A DNA stretch of 59,835 nucleotides, taken from the NCBI GenBank assembly GCA_038244585.1, contig JBBRTI010000003.1, positions 1 through 59,835 on the forward strand, in the 5' to 3' direction. Every line of letters starts with the position of its first letter. Within the stretch, counting starts at the first letter, position 1. The notes below the pieces were generated by a model. That model had not been told where the DNA came from. It saw nothing but the letters and a program-made list of their open reading frames with translations, and searched no databases. Made by a program: the position numbers and the translations under genes. Below, piece by piece: positions 19,254-26,814 of the stretch. The stretch comes from UBA4664 sp038244585 (lineage in GTDB: Bacteria; Patescibacteriota; Saccharimonadia; UBA4664).

Positions 19254-20363
19254 ATGATGAGCGAAGAAGACACAGCCAAAACGCCTGAGCCTGCCGACGC
19301 GGCAGGTAGTTCGCCATCTCCGGACGTTACATCACCGGCTGCTGACGCCGAGGCAGAGGCTCCGCCGGCAAGCGGCAACGTCCCCCAAGCGGAACCGCTG
19401 TCTGATGGTACGGTTCCGACTGTCCTTGACCCCGGTGCCGGTATACCTACTACTGCCGTAGCCAAAGGCCGCGCTTCGCTGACGGCAGTCTACCGACGCG
19501 CCGATATCATTACCACGCTAGTGACCTTCATCGTCGCCATAGTTGCCGCCGGCGTGGTGTTGGGTGGATACCTCTATCTCACGCGACCAAGTAAACAGGC
19601 TGCCGTCTCCGCTCCCAAAGTCACCACCCTCGACCAAAAGGACTTGGAAAAATTGGGGACTTTCTTTGGCTCAACTGGCGGCGGATCGTCACAGGTTCTG
19701 ACCATTTCCTCATCCACTCTGTTCACTAACCGGGTCGCCATCAATAACGATTTGAAAGTAACTGGCGGCGTCTCGGTGGCCGGCTCTACCAACTTGGGCG
19801 ACCTTACGGTCGACAAGACCTCCACTCTAGGTGTTACCAACGTGCGCGCAGCCCTCAATGTCGCTGGCCCCCTCACCCTGCAAAGCCCGGCTCTCTTAAA
19901 CGGCGGCGCCTCGGCCAAAGGCGACCTGTCGGCCAGCGGCAACGGTACCTTCGGCGGCAGCCTATCGGCCGGCATCATCAACACTCGTGACCTGGCAGTC
20001 ACAGGCAACCTGAACCTCAGCGGGCACCTTATCGTCAACGGCAGCCGACCGGGCATCAGCCTAGGCAGTGAGGCCGGCGGTGGCGCTTCAACTAATATCG
20101 ATGGTAACGACTCGGCCGGGACCGTGTCCGTCAACACGGGATCCGTGTCGTTCGGCGCCACTACCAATGGCGGACTGCTTATCAACGTAATCTTCCACAC
20201 GGCCTACGGACGGGTCCCTCGGGTGCTCATAACCCCAATCGGCCAAAGCTCCGGCGCCCTGCCCTACTACGTCCAGCGCACGGCAACCGGCTTCACTATC
20301 GGCGCCGCATCCGGCATCCACTCCAATACCGGCTATGCCTTCGACTATTGGGTCATTCAATAA
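19254..20363 (+). CDS. membrane-anchored fibre protein, paralogue of 594-1514
   Basis: 369 residues from ATG at 19254; a GTG at 19245 in frame is less likely because a GAGTGAG ribosome-binding site lies between. A 90-residue acidic, Pro/Ala/Ser-rich cytoplasmic part precedes one membrane segment (about residues 83-107, ITTLVTFIVAIVAAGVVLGGY in part). Then come LDQKDLEKLGTF, matching LSQDDIKKLTDV in the paralogue, beta-helical repeats (INNDLKVTGGVSVAGSTNL) and the end domain GNDSAGTVSVNTG to FDYWVIQ. The two copies sit at opposite ends of the surface locus, both facing away from the minus-strand genes they flank. Likely a trimeric fibre with its tip at the C-terminus. Confidence 0.75.
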   Translation: MMSEEDTAKTPEPADAAGSSPSPDVTSPAADAEAEAPPASGNVPQAEPLSDGTVPTVLDPGAGIPTTAVAKGRASLTAVYRRADIITTLVTFIVAIVAAGVVLGGYLYLTRPSKQAAVSAPKVTTLDQKDLEKLGTFFGSTGGGSSQVLTISSSTLFTNRVAINNDLKVTGGVSVAGSTNLGDLTVDKTSTLGVTNVRAALNVAGPLTLQSPALLNGGASAKGDLSASGNGTFGGSLSAGIINTRDLAVTGNLNLSGHLIVNGSRPGISLGSEAGGGASTNIDGNDSAGTVSVNTGSVSFGATTNGGLLINVIFHTAYGRVPRVLITPIGQSSGALPYYVQRTATGFTIGAASGIHSNTGYAFDYWVIQ

Positions 20364-20753
20364 CTTGTGACTTGGTAAGGCGTAAATATCATGTCATACC
20401 CGTCAAGTCTTGACTCCGTTGACAGGCACGGAACCGGCGACGCTACTTTTATGCATTTTTTGGTGGTTTTTATTGATAGGTTGGTTCGTTAGGGGGTTGG
20501 GTTTTTCCTTCGTGGGAGATGTGTTTTGAGCGATGATCGGCCGGTTCTTTATTCCGAGGTTCGTATTGAGTCCTGGGGCTGTGAAGGATTAGGCGAGGCT
20601 GGTGGATTATGGTCCATCCGCACCTCCGGGTTACCCAAAATGTTATTTTCAATTTGCCTTACTCCCGGGCCGCATGACGGGTCGGCAGTCGGGTCGAGAT
20701 AAGTAAATAGACAAATTGGTACAATCAGCAAAGTGTCTTTGTGTGACAGTATT
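20364..20753. other. 390-base stretch with no gene
   Basis: Two minus-strand reading frames of 60 codons overlap here, but they lack a ribosome-binding site, domain or composition bias. I see no terminator with a clear T-run for the fibre gene and no structured RNA. It may hold eroded sequence. Confidence 0.4.
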
Positions 20754-20780
20754 TAAAAAAATCACCGCTAGGGCGGTGAT
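20754..20780 (-). terminator. rho-independent terminator of rplU
   Basis: On the minus strand ATCACCGCC and GGCGGTGAT form a 9-bp stem around a short CTA loop region, followed by seven T. It starts 5 bases after the rplU stop. Confidence 0.9.
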
Positions 20781-20785
20781 TGTAA

Positions 20786-21085
20786 TTAGGCGATCTTGGT
20801 TATCTTAACCTGAGTGTACTTCTGACGGTGGCCGGTGAGGCGCTTAACGCGCTTCTTAGCCTTGAATTTCATGATCTTGAGCTTGTCACCCTTAACCTCA
20901 TCAATCAGTTCGGCATGAACCTTGATCTTATCGACCAACGGCGTGCCGATGCTGACGTTGCTACCCTCGAAGGTCATGAGGGCGTCGAACTCAAACTTCT
21001 TGACATCGCCTAAAAGTTCCAGATCAACGATATCTCCTGCCTTAACTATGTACTGCTTCCCGCCGGAAGCGATAACTGCTTGCAT
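20786..21085 (-). CDS. rplU: 50S ribosomal protein L21
   Basis: 99 residues, normal length for bL21. It opens with MQAVIASGGKQYIVKAGD, the standard L21 start, and ends with the rRNA-binding signature KKRVKRLTGHRQKYTQVKI. L21 binds 23S rRNA domain I during 50S assembly. AAGGAG lies 6 bases before the ATG. The gene stands alone between two terminators; rpmA (L27), its usual partner, does not follow. That is notable because L27 normally comes directly after L21. Confidence 0.95.
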   Translation of the reverse strand: MQAVIASGGKQYIVKAGDIVDLELLGDVKKFEFDALMTFEGSNVSIGTPLVDKIKVHAELIDEVKGDKLKIMKFKAKKRVKRLTGHRQKYTQVKITKIA

Positions 21086-21154
21086 GTAAGCTCCTTGTAA
21101 GCCTGGGTCTAGCAGGCGTGCTTGTTAGTTTGCGTAACCAAACGATAATAACAG

Positions 21155-21186
21155 AAAAACCCCCTCATGGCAACGCCTGGGGGTTA
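21155..21186 (-). terminator. terminator upstream of rplU (probably the old rodA terminator)
   Basis: Minus strand AACCCCC, a 14-base loop, GGGGGTT and five T. The 5' arm begins within the TAA stop of a short rodA-like tail, which suggests that it once ended rodA directly. Confidence 0.85.
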
Positions 21187-21192
21187 GTTGCC

Positions 21193-21211
21193 GAACTGCA
21201 GCTTCTTGCGC
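21193..21211. repeat. 19-bp direct repeat, distal copy (rodA 3'-end remnant)
   Basis: GAACTGCAGCTTCTTGCGC occurs here and at 21910-21928 inside the rodA 3' end. On the minus strand this copy encodes RKKLQF followed by GN and a stop at 21184-21186, next to a terminator. It looks like a displaced rodA C-terminus. Confidence 0.8.
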
Positions 21212-21226
21212 TTGTTGCGATATTTG

Positions 21227-21877
21227 CTAATCGCGGATATTGCTCAGATAGCGTTTTATATCGTCCCGTCGCTGGGCGTATACGAATGGCGATGCAGCTT
21301 TGATGATGCGCGCCCAGCGCTCACCCACTGCCAACTCATCCCTCCAATGGCTCCGGGACATATTAAATTTGACGAACGCGTATGCTTCGGTAGCGACCAC
21401 ATCAGGCGGAAGGCTGCCAAACGTCAAGGTAGCACCACCGCCTTGTGCGAACGCCTTAATGGCGGTTCGCGGAAATCCCGATAGTTCGCCATGAAGCACT
21501 CCATCCTTCGGGTAGCCTTTAGGATCGGACCATAGTTTCTCCATGAGAAGTAAATTCTCCGGGTTAATCGCTAAACGATATACGATGCGCTCTACGAACG
21601 TTGGGGGAGCATCACTCACCTGGATTATCGCCGGTCCCAAAGGACTAAACAGGACGCCCAGTAAAGTTAGAAAGGTTTCCAGTTGTACAATTCTTAAGGA
21701 ATCGATTGGATTAACCAGCTGTTCGCTCCTACCACTCTCTGAAAACAGCTGCCATTCTACCCCCCGCTTCTCACCTGCCAAGAGCAGGATGAGGTCGAAT
21801 TTTTCATCGGTCAAGTACGAATCCGGTAAGAGCGGCCTATAGGCTTCGATAATATGGCCAGTGTCTTCAGATACCAT
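21227..21877 (-). CDS. unknown protein inserted between rodA and its 3'-end remnant
   Basis: 216 residues from ATG at 21877 (GAAGGA 6 bases upstream); ATG at 21892 is an alternative. No signal peptide; one hydrophobic stretch (LETFLTLLGVLFSPLGPAII) may be buried or amphipathic. I see LWSDPKGYPKDG and FNMSRSHWRDELAVGERWARI but no known motif. The whole gene lies between two 19-bp copies of the rodA 3' end, 717 bases apart, and has no terminator of its own. It probably arrived by insertion or duplication at that site and is read from the rodA transcript. Function unknown. Confidence 0.6.
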   Translation of the reverse strand: MVSEDTGHIIEAYRPLLPDSYLTDEKFDLILLLAGEKRGVEWQLFSESGRSEQLVNPIDSLRIVQLETFLTLLGVLFSPLGPAIIQVSDAPPTFVERIVYRLAINPENLLLMEKLWSDPKGYPKDGVLHGELSGFPRTAIKAFAQGGGATLTFGSLPPDVVATEAYAFVKFNMSRSHWRDELAVGERWARIIKAASPFVYAQRRDDIKRYLSNIRD

Positions 21878-21900
21878 GTTACGTCCTTCCATATGTTTGA

Positions 21901-23025
21901 TTATCCTCTGAACTGCAGCTTCTTGCGCCGGATGGCAATACTTTCGAGCAAGCCGATGGCCAGCATGGCCACAATCAGCGAGGTACCGCCGTAGCTGACG
22001 AACGGCAACGGAATACCAGTAACGGGCGCAATCCCGATGTTCATGCCGACGTTTATAAAGAAATGGAACAGCAGCATGGAGACTACGCCGGTCGCGATGA
22101 ACATCCCGAACCGGTCCTGAGCGCGATTGGCTATTATCAGTCCGCGAATCATCAGGCCGCCGAACAGCAGCACCACCAGACCCGAACCGACAAAGCCCAT
22201 CTTCTCACTCAATACGGCAAAGATGAAGTCAGTGTGCTGGGCTAGGCTGGGCAGGAAGTTCAGTTGCGTCTGCGAGCCGGCCGCCAGTCCCCGACCAAAC
22301 AACTGGCCGCTCCCGACGGTGATGGTGGATTGTACTACGTTATAACCGGTATGGAGCGGGTCGGCGGCCGGGTCGAGGAACGTTACTAGGCGAGCCTTTT
22401 GGAACGGCTTAAGCAAAGCGTATCCGACAGGTGCCAGGGCAACAGCGGCGGCAACCAGCCCAATAAGATAAAACTTGCGAATGCGTGACACCAGCGTCAT
22501 CCCGAGCCAAATAACAATCAGAACCAGCGTTGAACCAAGATCCGGTTCCTTAAACGTTAATATGACCGGTAAGGCTAAATACGCCACCGAAATCAAAAAA
22601 AACTTCGGCCGCTCCAGCTGATCATAATTTTCGGCATACAGCTTCGCTAGGACGACAATGAGTGCCAATTTCATCAGCTCGCTGGGCTGGAATTGGAAGA
22701 ATCCCAGGTCTATCCAGCGTTTTGCGCCCAAGACGGGCCGCGCAAACATTTCCACCCCCACCAGCATCAAAATCGAGCCGCCGTAAAGCCAATTGACCAT
22801 CTTGCCCCACATGCGGTAGTCGACGCGGGACATCATTACCAACCCCACGAGCCCGATAATAGCGAAGATGCCTTGGTGCACCGCCTCGCTCGAGCTGACC
22901 AGCGACGTGGCTTTAAAGGATGTCGAATAGATGACGATAAGCCCGACGGTCGTCAGGAGAGCCATGATACCGAAGAGTACCCAGTCGAAATTTTTCCAGA
23001 AGCGGCTTTGAAGCACTAGGCCCAC
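21901..23025 (-). CDS. rodA: RodA, SEDS-family peptidoglycan glycosyltransferase
   Basis: 374 residues with about ten membrane segments, the usual RodA length. Typical SEDS motifs are present: VIYSTSF near the start, GAKRWIDLGFFQFQPSELMK (about residues 95-114), FKEPDLGSTLVL, and GIPLPFVSYGGTSLI near the end. It polymerises lipid II into glycan strands during side-wall growth, usually with a class B PBP. FtsW is the alternative, but the short N-terminus and the FFQFQPSE form favour RodA. The 3' end carries a 19-bp repeat, so its last residues (KKLQFRG) may be a product of an insertion event. Confidence 0.93.
   Translation of the reverse strand: MGLVLQSRFWKNFDWVLFGIMALLTTVGLIVIYSTSFKATSLVSSSEAVHQGIFAIIGLVGLVMMSRVDYRMWGKMVNWLYGGSILMLVGVEMFARPVLGAKRWIDLGFFQFQPSELMKLALIVVLAKLYAENYDQLERPKFFLISVAYLALPVILTFKEPDLGSTLVLIVIWLGMTLVSRIRKFYLIGLVAAAVALAPVGYALLKPFQKARLVTFLDPAADPLHTGYNVVQSTITVGSGQLFGRGLAAGSQTQLNFLPSLAQHTDFIFAVLSEKMGFVGSGLVVLLFGGLMIRGLIIANRAQDRFGMFIATGVVSMLLFHFFINVGMNIGIAPVTGIPLPFVSYGGTSLIVAMLAIGLLESIAIRRKKLQFRG
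21910..21928. repeat. 19-bp direct repeat, copy within rodA
   Basis: Identical to 21193-21211; encodes the KKLQF tail of RodA on the minus strand. The two copies bracket the unknown gene at 21227-21877. Confidence 0.8.
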
Positions 23026-23081
23026 ACGTCAGTTACTCCCCCATCTTACCGTAAAGCCGAAGCTTTTTGAATGAATGTGAG

Positions 23082-25973
23082 TTAGGCCTTTACGACGTCG
23101 ATGGTCAGATTCATGCCGCCGAGGCGGACTGGAATCAGGTCCGGGTTGGCTCCGCCCGTTTTGAGCTCTGTCGCCAGGGTCTCGGCCATGATAGTCAGTT
23201 TGTGGGCGGTGATGGCCGCATCCAAATCATTACCCGGCTCGGCCTGCAGCGTCAAAACGATACGGTCGTCCACGTCCAGTCCCGCGCTCTTACGGGCGGA
23301 CTGAACCTGCCTGACGATGTCGCGCATCAGGCCTTCGGCTTTCAATTCCGGCGTGAGCGACGTATCCAGTTTGACTTTTCCCACCTTAATCCAGACCACC
23401 TCTTTGACGTTGACCTCGTCGCCGATAATAGAAGAGTAGGCTTGGTTGAGCGCCGGGACTTCAACGCTGGCCAGCGGCTGCCGCACCTTGATGCCGGCCT
23501 CAGCGCGCTGTGACAGCGCGGTATTGATGTAGTTGCGTGCTTGCTGCATCTCATCCAAGACGGCCTGATCAGCCTTCACTGCTTGGGGCCAATCACTCAA
23601 ATGGACGCTGACCGCCTCATCCATATCCTCGGTCAAACCACGCCACAGCTTATCCGCCACGAACGGGCTCCAGGGAGCCAACAGTTGTGCGATACGGCAC
23701 AACGAGTAATGCAGCGTAGCGTAGGCCGAGGCCTTGTCGCCGTCGTCTTCGCTCTTCCAGAACCGGCGGCGGCTGCGGCGGACATACCAGTTACTAAGGT
23801 CTTCGACCAGTGCGCGCAACGGACGCAGCGCCCGGGCCAGCTGATACTGATCGGCGGCCGCAGTCATCTCAATGATGGTCTCATCCAACCGGGCCAACAG
23901 CCACTGATCCAGCAGGTTGTCGCTGGCCGGCCGCTCCAGTTTACGCGTCGGCTCCCACTTGTCGATTTCGGCGTACATGCTCAGAAAGCTATAAGAGTTC
24001 CACAGCGTTCCGAAAACATTGCGCTGGATATCGCGCATGGCGTCGCGGGAAAAACGCATGTAGTCGGCGCCTACGGCCTGGTCGTTGCCCAAAAGATAAA
24101 ACCGCAGAGTATCGGCGCCTTCGATGGCAAAGACGTCCTCCACCGGCGGGTAGTTCTTGAGGCGTTTTGAGAGCTTCTGGCCGTCGGCTGCCATGACCAT
24201 GCCGTTGACGAGAACATTCTTATAGGCGGGGCGGTCAAAGACGATAGTGGAGAGGACGTGCTGGACATAGAACCACAAACGCGTCTGGTCCAGGCCCTCG
24301 CCGATGTAGTCGGCTGGGAAACTGGTCTCAAAGACTTCTTTATTCTCAAAGGGATAGTGCAGTTGTGCCGCCGGCATGGAGCCGGACTCGAACCAGCAGT
24401 CAAAGACCTCGTCGATGCGCTTGTAGGTCTTGCCATCGCGCTCAATTACCACATTGTCGATGCTGGGCCGGTGCAGATCTTCAGGCTTGACGTCCAGACC
24501 CGCGAGGTTTACGAGCTCGTCCAGGCTGCTCACGATAATGTTGTCATCGGGGTCGTCGATGTTGGACCAAATCGGCATGGGTGCGCCCCAGTAACGGTTG
24601 CGGCTGATAGCCCAGTCGCGGGCGCCTTCCAGCCACTTGCCGAAGCGGCCGTTCTTAATATTTGTCGGGCTCCAGGTGATTTCTTCGGCAGTTTTGAGCA
24701 TCTGCTCGCGGATAGCTGAAACCTTAACGAACCAGGTCGAGATGGCGTAGTACAGCAGCGGCGTTTCGCAGCGGTAGCAAAAGGGATAAGTATGGGTAAA
24801 GGTCTCGGCCAAGAACACCTTGCCCTGCTCGGACAAGTGTTCAATTATCAGGCGGTCGGCACTCTTGAAGAACTTATCGCGTACGTCCTCAAGCTCGACG
24901 TCATCAGTGATATGGCCGTTCGGTTTGACCGTGTTGAGTACCGGAATATCATGCTCCAGGCTCAGATTGAGGTCGTCCTCGCCGAAAGCAGGCGCCACGT
25001 GGAGCAAGCCGGAACCATCGTCTATAGAAACGATATTGGTGGCCCAGACCTTGAAGAGGTTCTTTTTGTTCTCCGTCTCAACGGCTGCCGACGGCTGCTT
25101 GAACAACGGTTCGTAGGCCTTACCTGCGAGCTCTGCGGCACTGACCTCTTTGATGACTTCGTATTCCGCCTTCAGCGACGCCAAGCGTGCCTTGGCCAGA
25201 ACCAGGGTTTCGGATGTGCCGTCGTCGTTTTTTACCGCGGCGTAAACGTAAGTAGCGTCCGGATTGACCGCCAGGGCGGCGTTTCCGGGCAAGCTCCATG
25301 GCGTCGTTGTCCAGCCCAACAGGCTGGCATCTTCATCGACTAATTTGAATTTCACATACAGGCTGGGGTCAGGCACGTCGTCCTTGTAGCCCTCGTTGAC
25401 CTCAAAGTTGGACAGCGGCGTCTCGCAGCGTGGACAGTACGGCATACTTTTGAAGCCGCGGTACAGCAGGCCTTTGGCGTTGACCTGGCCCAGCATCCAC
25501 CACACGCTCTCGGTATAATCGCGGTCGATGGTGGCGTAGGCGTGTTCCGTATCCGTCCAGCGGCCGGCGCGGCGGAAGAACTCTTCCCATTCGCCTTTGT
25601 ATTTAAAGACGCTGGCGCGGCAGGCGTCGTTGAACTTCTGCAACCCCAGCTCTAAGATCTGCTTCTTGCCGCTGACACCAAGTTGCTTCTCGATGGTGAA
25701 CTCAACGGGCAGGCCGTGACAGTCCCAACCGTTGCGGCGCTCCACGTAAAATCCCTGCATGGTCTTATAACGGCCCAAGGCGTCTTTGATACTCGTCACC
25801 AGGGTGTGGCCGAAATGAGGCTGGCCGTTGGCAAAAGGCGGGCCGTCGTAAAAGCTGAATCGCTTGGCGTTGGCCCGGCCCGCGAGGCTTTTGTTGAACG
25901 TGTCTTCATCGGCCCAGACGCGCAACATCTCGGCTTCGAATTCGGGGAAATTGGCTTGGGGGGCTTTCTTCAT
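23082..25973 (-). CDS. ileS: isoleucyl-tRNA synthetase
   Basis: 963 residues from ATG at 25973, with GGAG six bases upstream. An in-frame start at 26036 would lie inside the T-box leader and is rejected. The class I signature is PFANGQPHFGHT (HFGH, residues 53-56) and the KMSKS loop is GQKLSKRLKNY. GWDCHGLPVE and the large editing domain are present, and WFxSGSMPAAQ gives the zinc/CP-core region. The form FYDGPPFANG-PHFGH with GWDCHGLPVE matches the eukaryote-like IleS2 type, which in other bacteria tends to be mupirocin-insensitive. It charges tRNA-Ile and edits Val. Confidence 0.95.
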   Translation of the reverse strand: MKKAPQANFPEFEAEMLRVWADEDTFNKSLAGRANAKRFSFYDGPPFANGQPHFGHTLVTSIKDALGRYKTMQGFYVERRNGWDCHGLPVEFTIEKQLGVSGKKQILELGLQKFNDACRASVFKYKGEWEEFFRRAGRWTDTEHAYATIDRDYTESVWWMLGQVNAKGLLYRGFKSMPYCPRCETPLSNFEVNEGYKDDVPDPSLYVKFKLVDEDASLLGWTTTPWSLPGNAALAVNPDATYVYAAVKNDDGTSETLVLAKARLASLKAEYEVIKEVSAAELAGKAYEPLFKQPSAAVETENKKNLFKVWATNIVSIDDGSGLLHVAPAFGEDDLNLSLEHDIPVLNTVKPNGHITDDVELEDVRDKFFKSADRLIIEHLSEQGKVFLAETFTHTYPFCYRCETPLLYYAISTWFVKVSAIREQMLKTAEEITWSPTNIKNGRFGKWLEGARDWAISRNRYWGAPMPIWSNIDDPDDNIIVSSLDELVNLAGLDVKPEDLHRPSIDNVVIERDGKTYKRIDEVFDCWFESGSMPAAQLHYPFENKEVFETSFPADYIGEGLDQTRLWFYVQHVLSTIVFDRPAYKNVLVNGMVMAADGQKLSKRLKNYPPVEDVFAIEGADTLRFYLLGNDQAVGADYMRFSRDAMRDIQRNVFGTLWNSYSFLSMYAEIDKWEPTRKLERPASDNLLDQWLLARLDETIIEMTAAADQYQLARALRPLRALVEDLSNWYVRRSRRRFWKSEDDGDKASAYATLHYSLCRIAQLLAPWSPFVADKLWRGLTEDMDEAVSVHLSDWPQAVKADQAVLDEMQQARNYINTALSQRAEAGIKVRQPLASVEVPALNQAYSSIIGDEVNVKEVVWIKVGKVKLDTSLTPELKAEGLMRDIVRQVQSARKSAGLDVDDRIVLTLQAEPGNDLDAAITAHKLTIMAETLATELKTGGANPDLIPVRLGGMNLTIDVVKA

Positions 25974-26200
25974 GGTTGTCTCCGTAAATAAAAAATCCAT
26001 CTTGATCTGCAGGGACCGATAGCTCGGCGGTACCACCCTGCTTTCCAGATGGACACTTCGTTACAGCTGCTGTCGTGAGCCTTCAACGTCGGAGTCTAGT
26101 TTACGCGCGTGGCGCGATTTCTTTCCGCTGCTTCGCGGTTGATAGCCGCTAATCCGAAGATCCGGAACGCATTGCCAAGTTGTAGAGCCTATTATGAACC
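25974..26200 (-). promoter_or_regulatory. T-box riboswitch leader of ileS
   Basis: The minus strand carries the T-box core AAAGCAGGGTGGTACCGCC (about 26028-26046), with TGGT in the bulge to pair with the ACCA end of uncharged tRNA-Ile, and CCCTGC 12 bases on to close the antiterminator. Upstream are two small hairpins with ATC (an Ile codon) in the loop: GCGGCTATCAACCGC (26135-26149) and TCCGGATCTTCGGA (26153-26166). The leader seems too short for a full Stem I. After the core, AGATGGA plus six T (25990-26002) can pair with TCCATCT at 26047-26053, consistent with a transcriptional terminator. Uncharged tRNA-Ile should raise ileS expression. Confidence 0.85.
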
Positions 26201-26203
26201 TAA

Positions 26204-26209
26204 ATTATA
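26204..26209 (-). promoter_or_regulatory. -10 box for the T-box/ileS transcript
   Basis: Perfect TATAAT on the minus strand, overlapping the yggT stop codon. No convincing -35 lies 17 bases upstream. Predicted start near 26197. Confidence 0.5.
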
Positions 26210-26465
26210 CTCCGAGCAACTGATGAACCAGGTATTGGGCCAGCCGAAGTGCGAAAAAGGTTACCAGCGGTGCCAGGTCCAGTCCTGGCGTCTGCGGCAG
26301 CACACGTCGGAAAGGCATGACAACCGGTTCAGTCACGGCCACGAGGCTGGTGAAAAATCTGCCACCGGGTTGAACGATGTAGCTAGCGATGACCCGGACA
26401 ATCAATAGGAAGGTGAAAACTAAAACAAATAGATCCGTGAAGATCGAGGCAACAGTAACCAGCAC
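26205..26465 (-). CDS. YggT family membrane protein
   Basis: 86 residues with two hydrophobic segments (FTDLFVLVFTFLLIVRVIASY and LAPLVTFFALRLAQYLVHQLL, in part) joined by the YggT signature TEPVVMPFRRVLPQ-PGLDLAPLV. YggT proteins sit in the membrane and are often near division genes or implicated in osmotic tolerance; the exact role is unknown. It starts with GTG that overlaps the TAG stop of the gene before it by one base (TAGTG), so translation is coupled. The ileS T-box promoter overlaps its 3' end. Confidence 0.85.
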   Translation of the reverse strand: MLVTVASIFTDLFVLVFTFLLIVRVIASYIVQPGGRFFTSLVAVTEPVVMPFRRVLPQTPGLDLAPLVTFFALRLAQYLVHQLLGV

Positions 26466-26728
26466 TACGCCCGATCCCGATACGCCAGGTCACCGACCGA
26501 CGGGAACCGGTCCTCCTCCGTCCATACTTCGAGCGCCCCGCCATCGTGGCTGGTCAGAATAATTGCCGGGCGAGCCAGAATATCGTAATCCGTGGCAACT
26601 GCGATACCACGAGGGGTATCCGCATCCACCAGCTCGAAATTAACCTTGGACTGTTCCAGCCTAGCACCCAAATCAGCCATCTTACGTTCCGCTGCCGTCG
26701 CCTTATTGAAGAGAAGATATACCGTCAT
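26465..26728 (-). CDS. small thioredoxin-fold-like protein
   Basis: 87 residues. It opens with a beta strand TVYLLFNK, a helix ADLGARLEQ, a strand VNFELVDADT, a helix GIAVATDYDI, and a strand with cis-Pro (ARPAIILTSHDG), which is the order of a minimal thioredoxin/glutaredoxin fold. There is no Cys at the active-site position, so it is unlikely to be a redox enzyme. It overlaps yggT by one base. A role in binding or signalling is possible, but nothing in the sequence shows it. Confidence 0.6.
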   Translation of the reverse strand: MTVYLLFNKATAAERKMADLGARLEQSKVNFELVDADTPRGIAVATDYDILARPAIILTSHDGGALEVWTEEDRFPSVGDLAYRDRA

Positions 26729-26755
26729 TACATTGAGTATACAACAAAAGAAAGG

Positions 26756-26795
26756 GGCCGGCCGCAGAGTACCCTAAGGTACCCCGCAGCCGGCC
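26756..26795 (-). terminator. strong terminator of nrdJ
   Basis: A nearly perfect GC-rich hairpin (GGCCGGCTGCGGGGTACC on the minus strand pairing with its partner across a TTA loop), followed by CCCTTTCTTTTG. It begins about 20 bases after the nrdJ stop. Confidence 0.85.
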
Positions 26796-26814
26796 AGTGT
26801 GCGAACAGAATCGG

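Noticed and set aside
20470..20731. Two overlapping 60-codon frames on the minus strand
   Set aside because: No ribosome-binding site, no motif, and low-quality composition in a gene-less stretch.
25974..26036. Longer ileS start at 26036
   Set aside because: It would begin inside the T-box core; the ATG at 25973 has a good GGAG and matches the family start.
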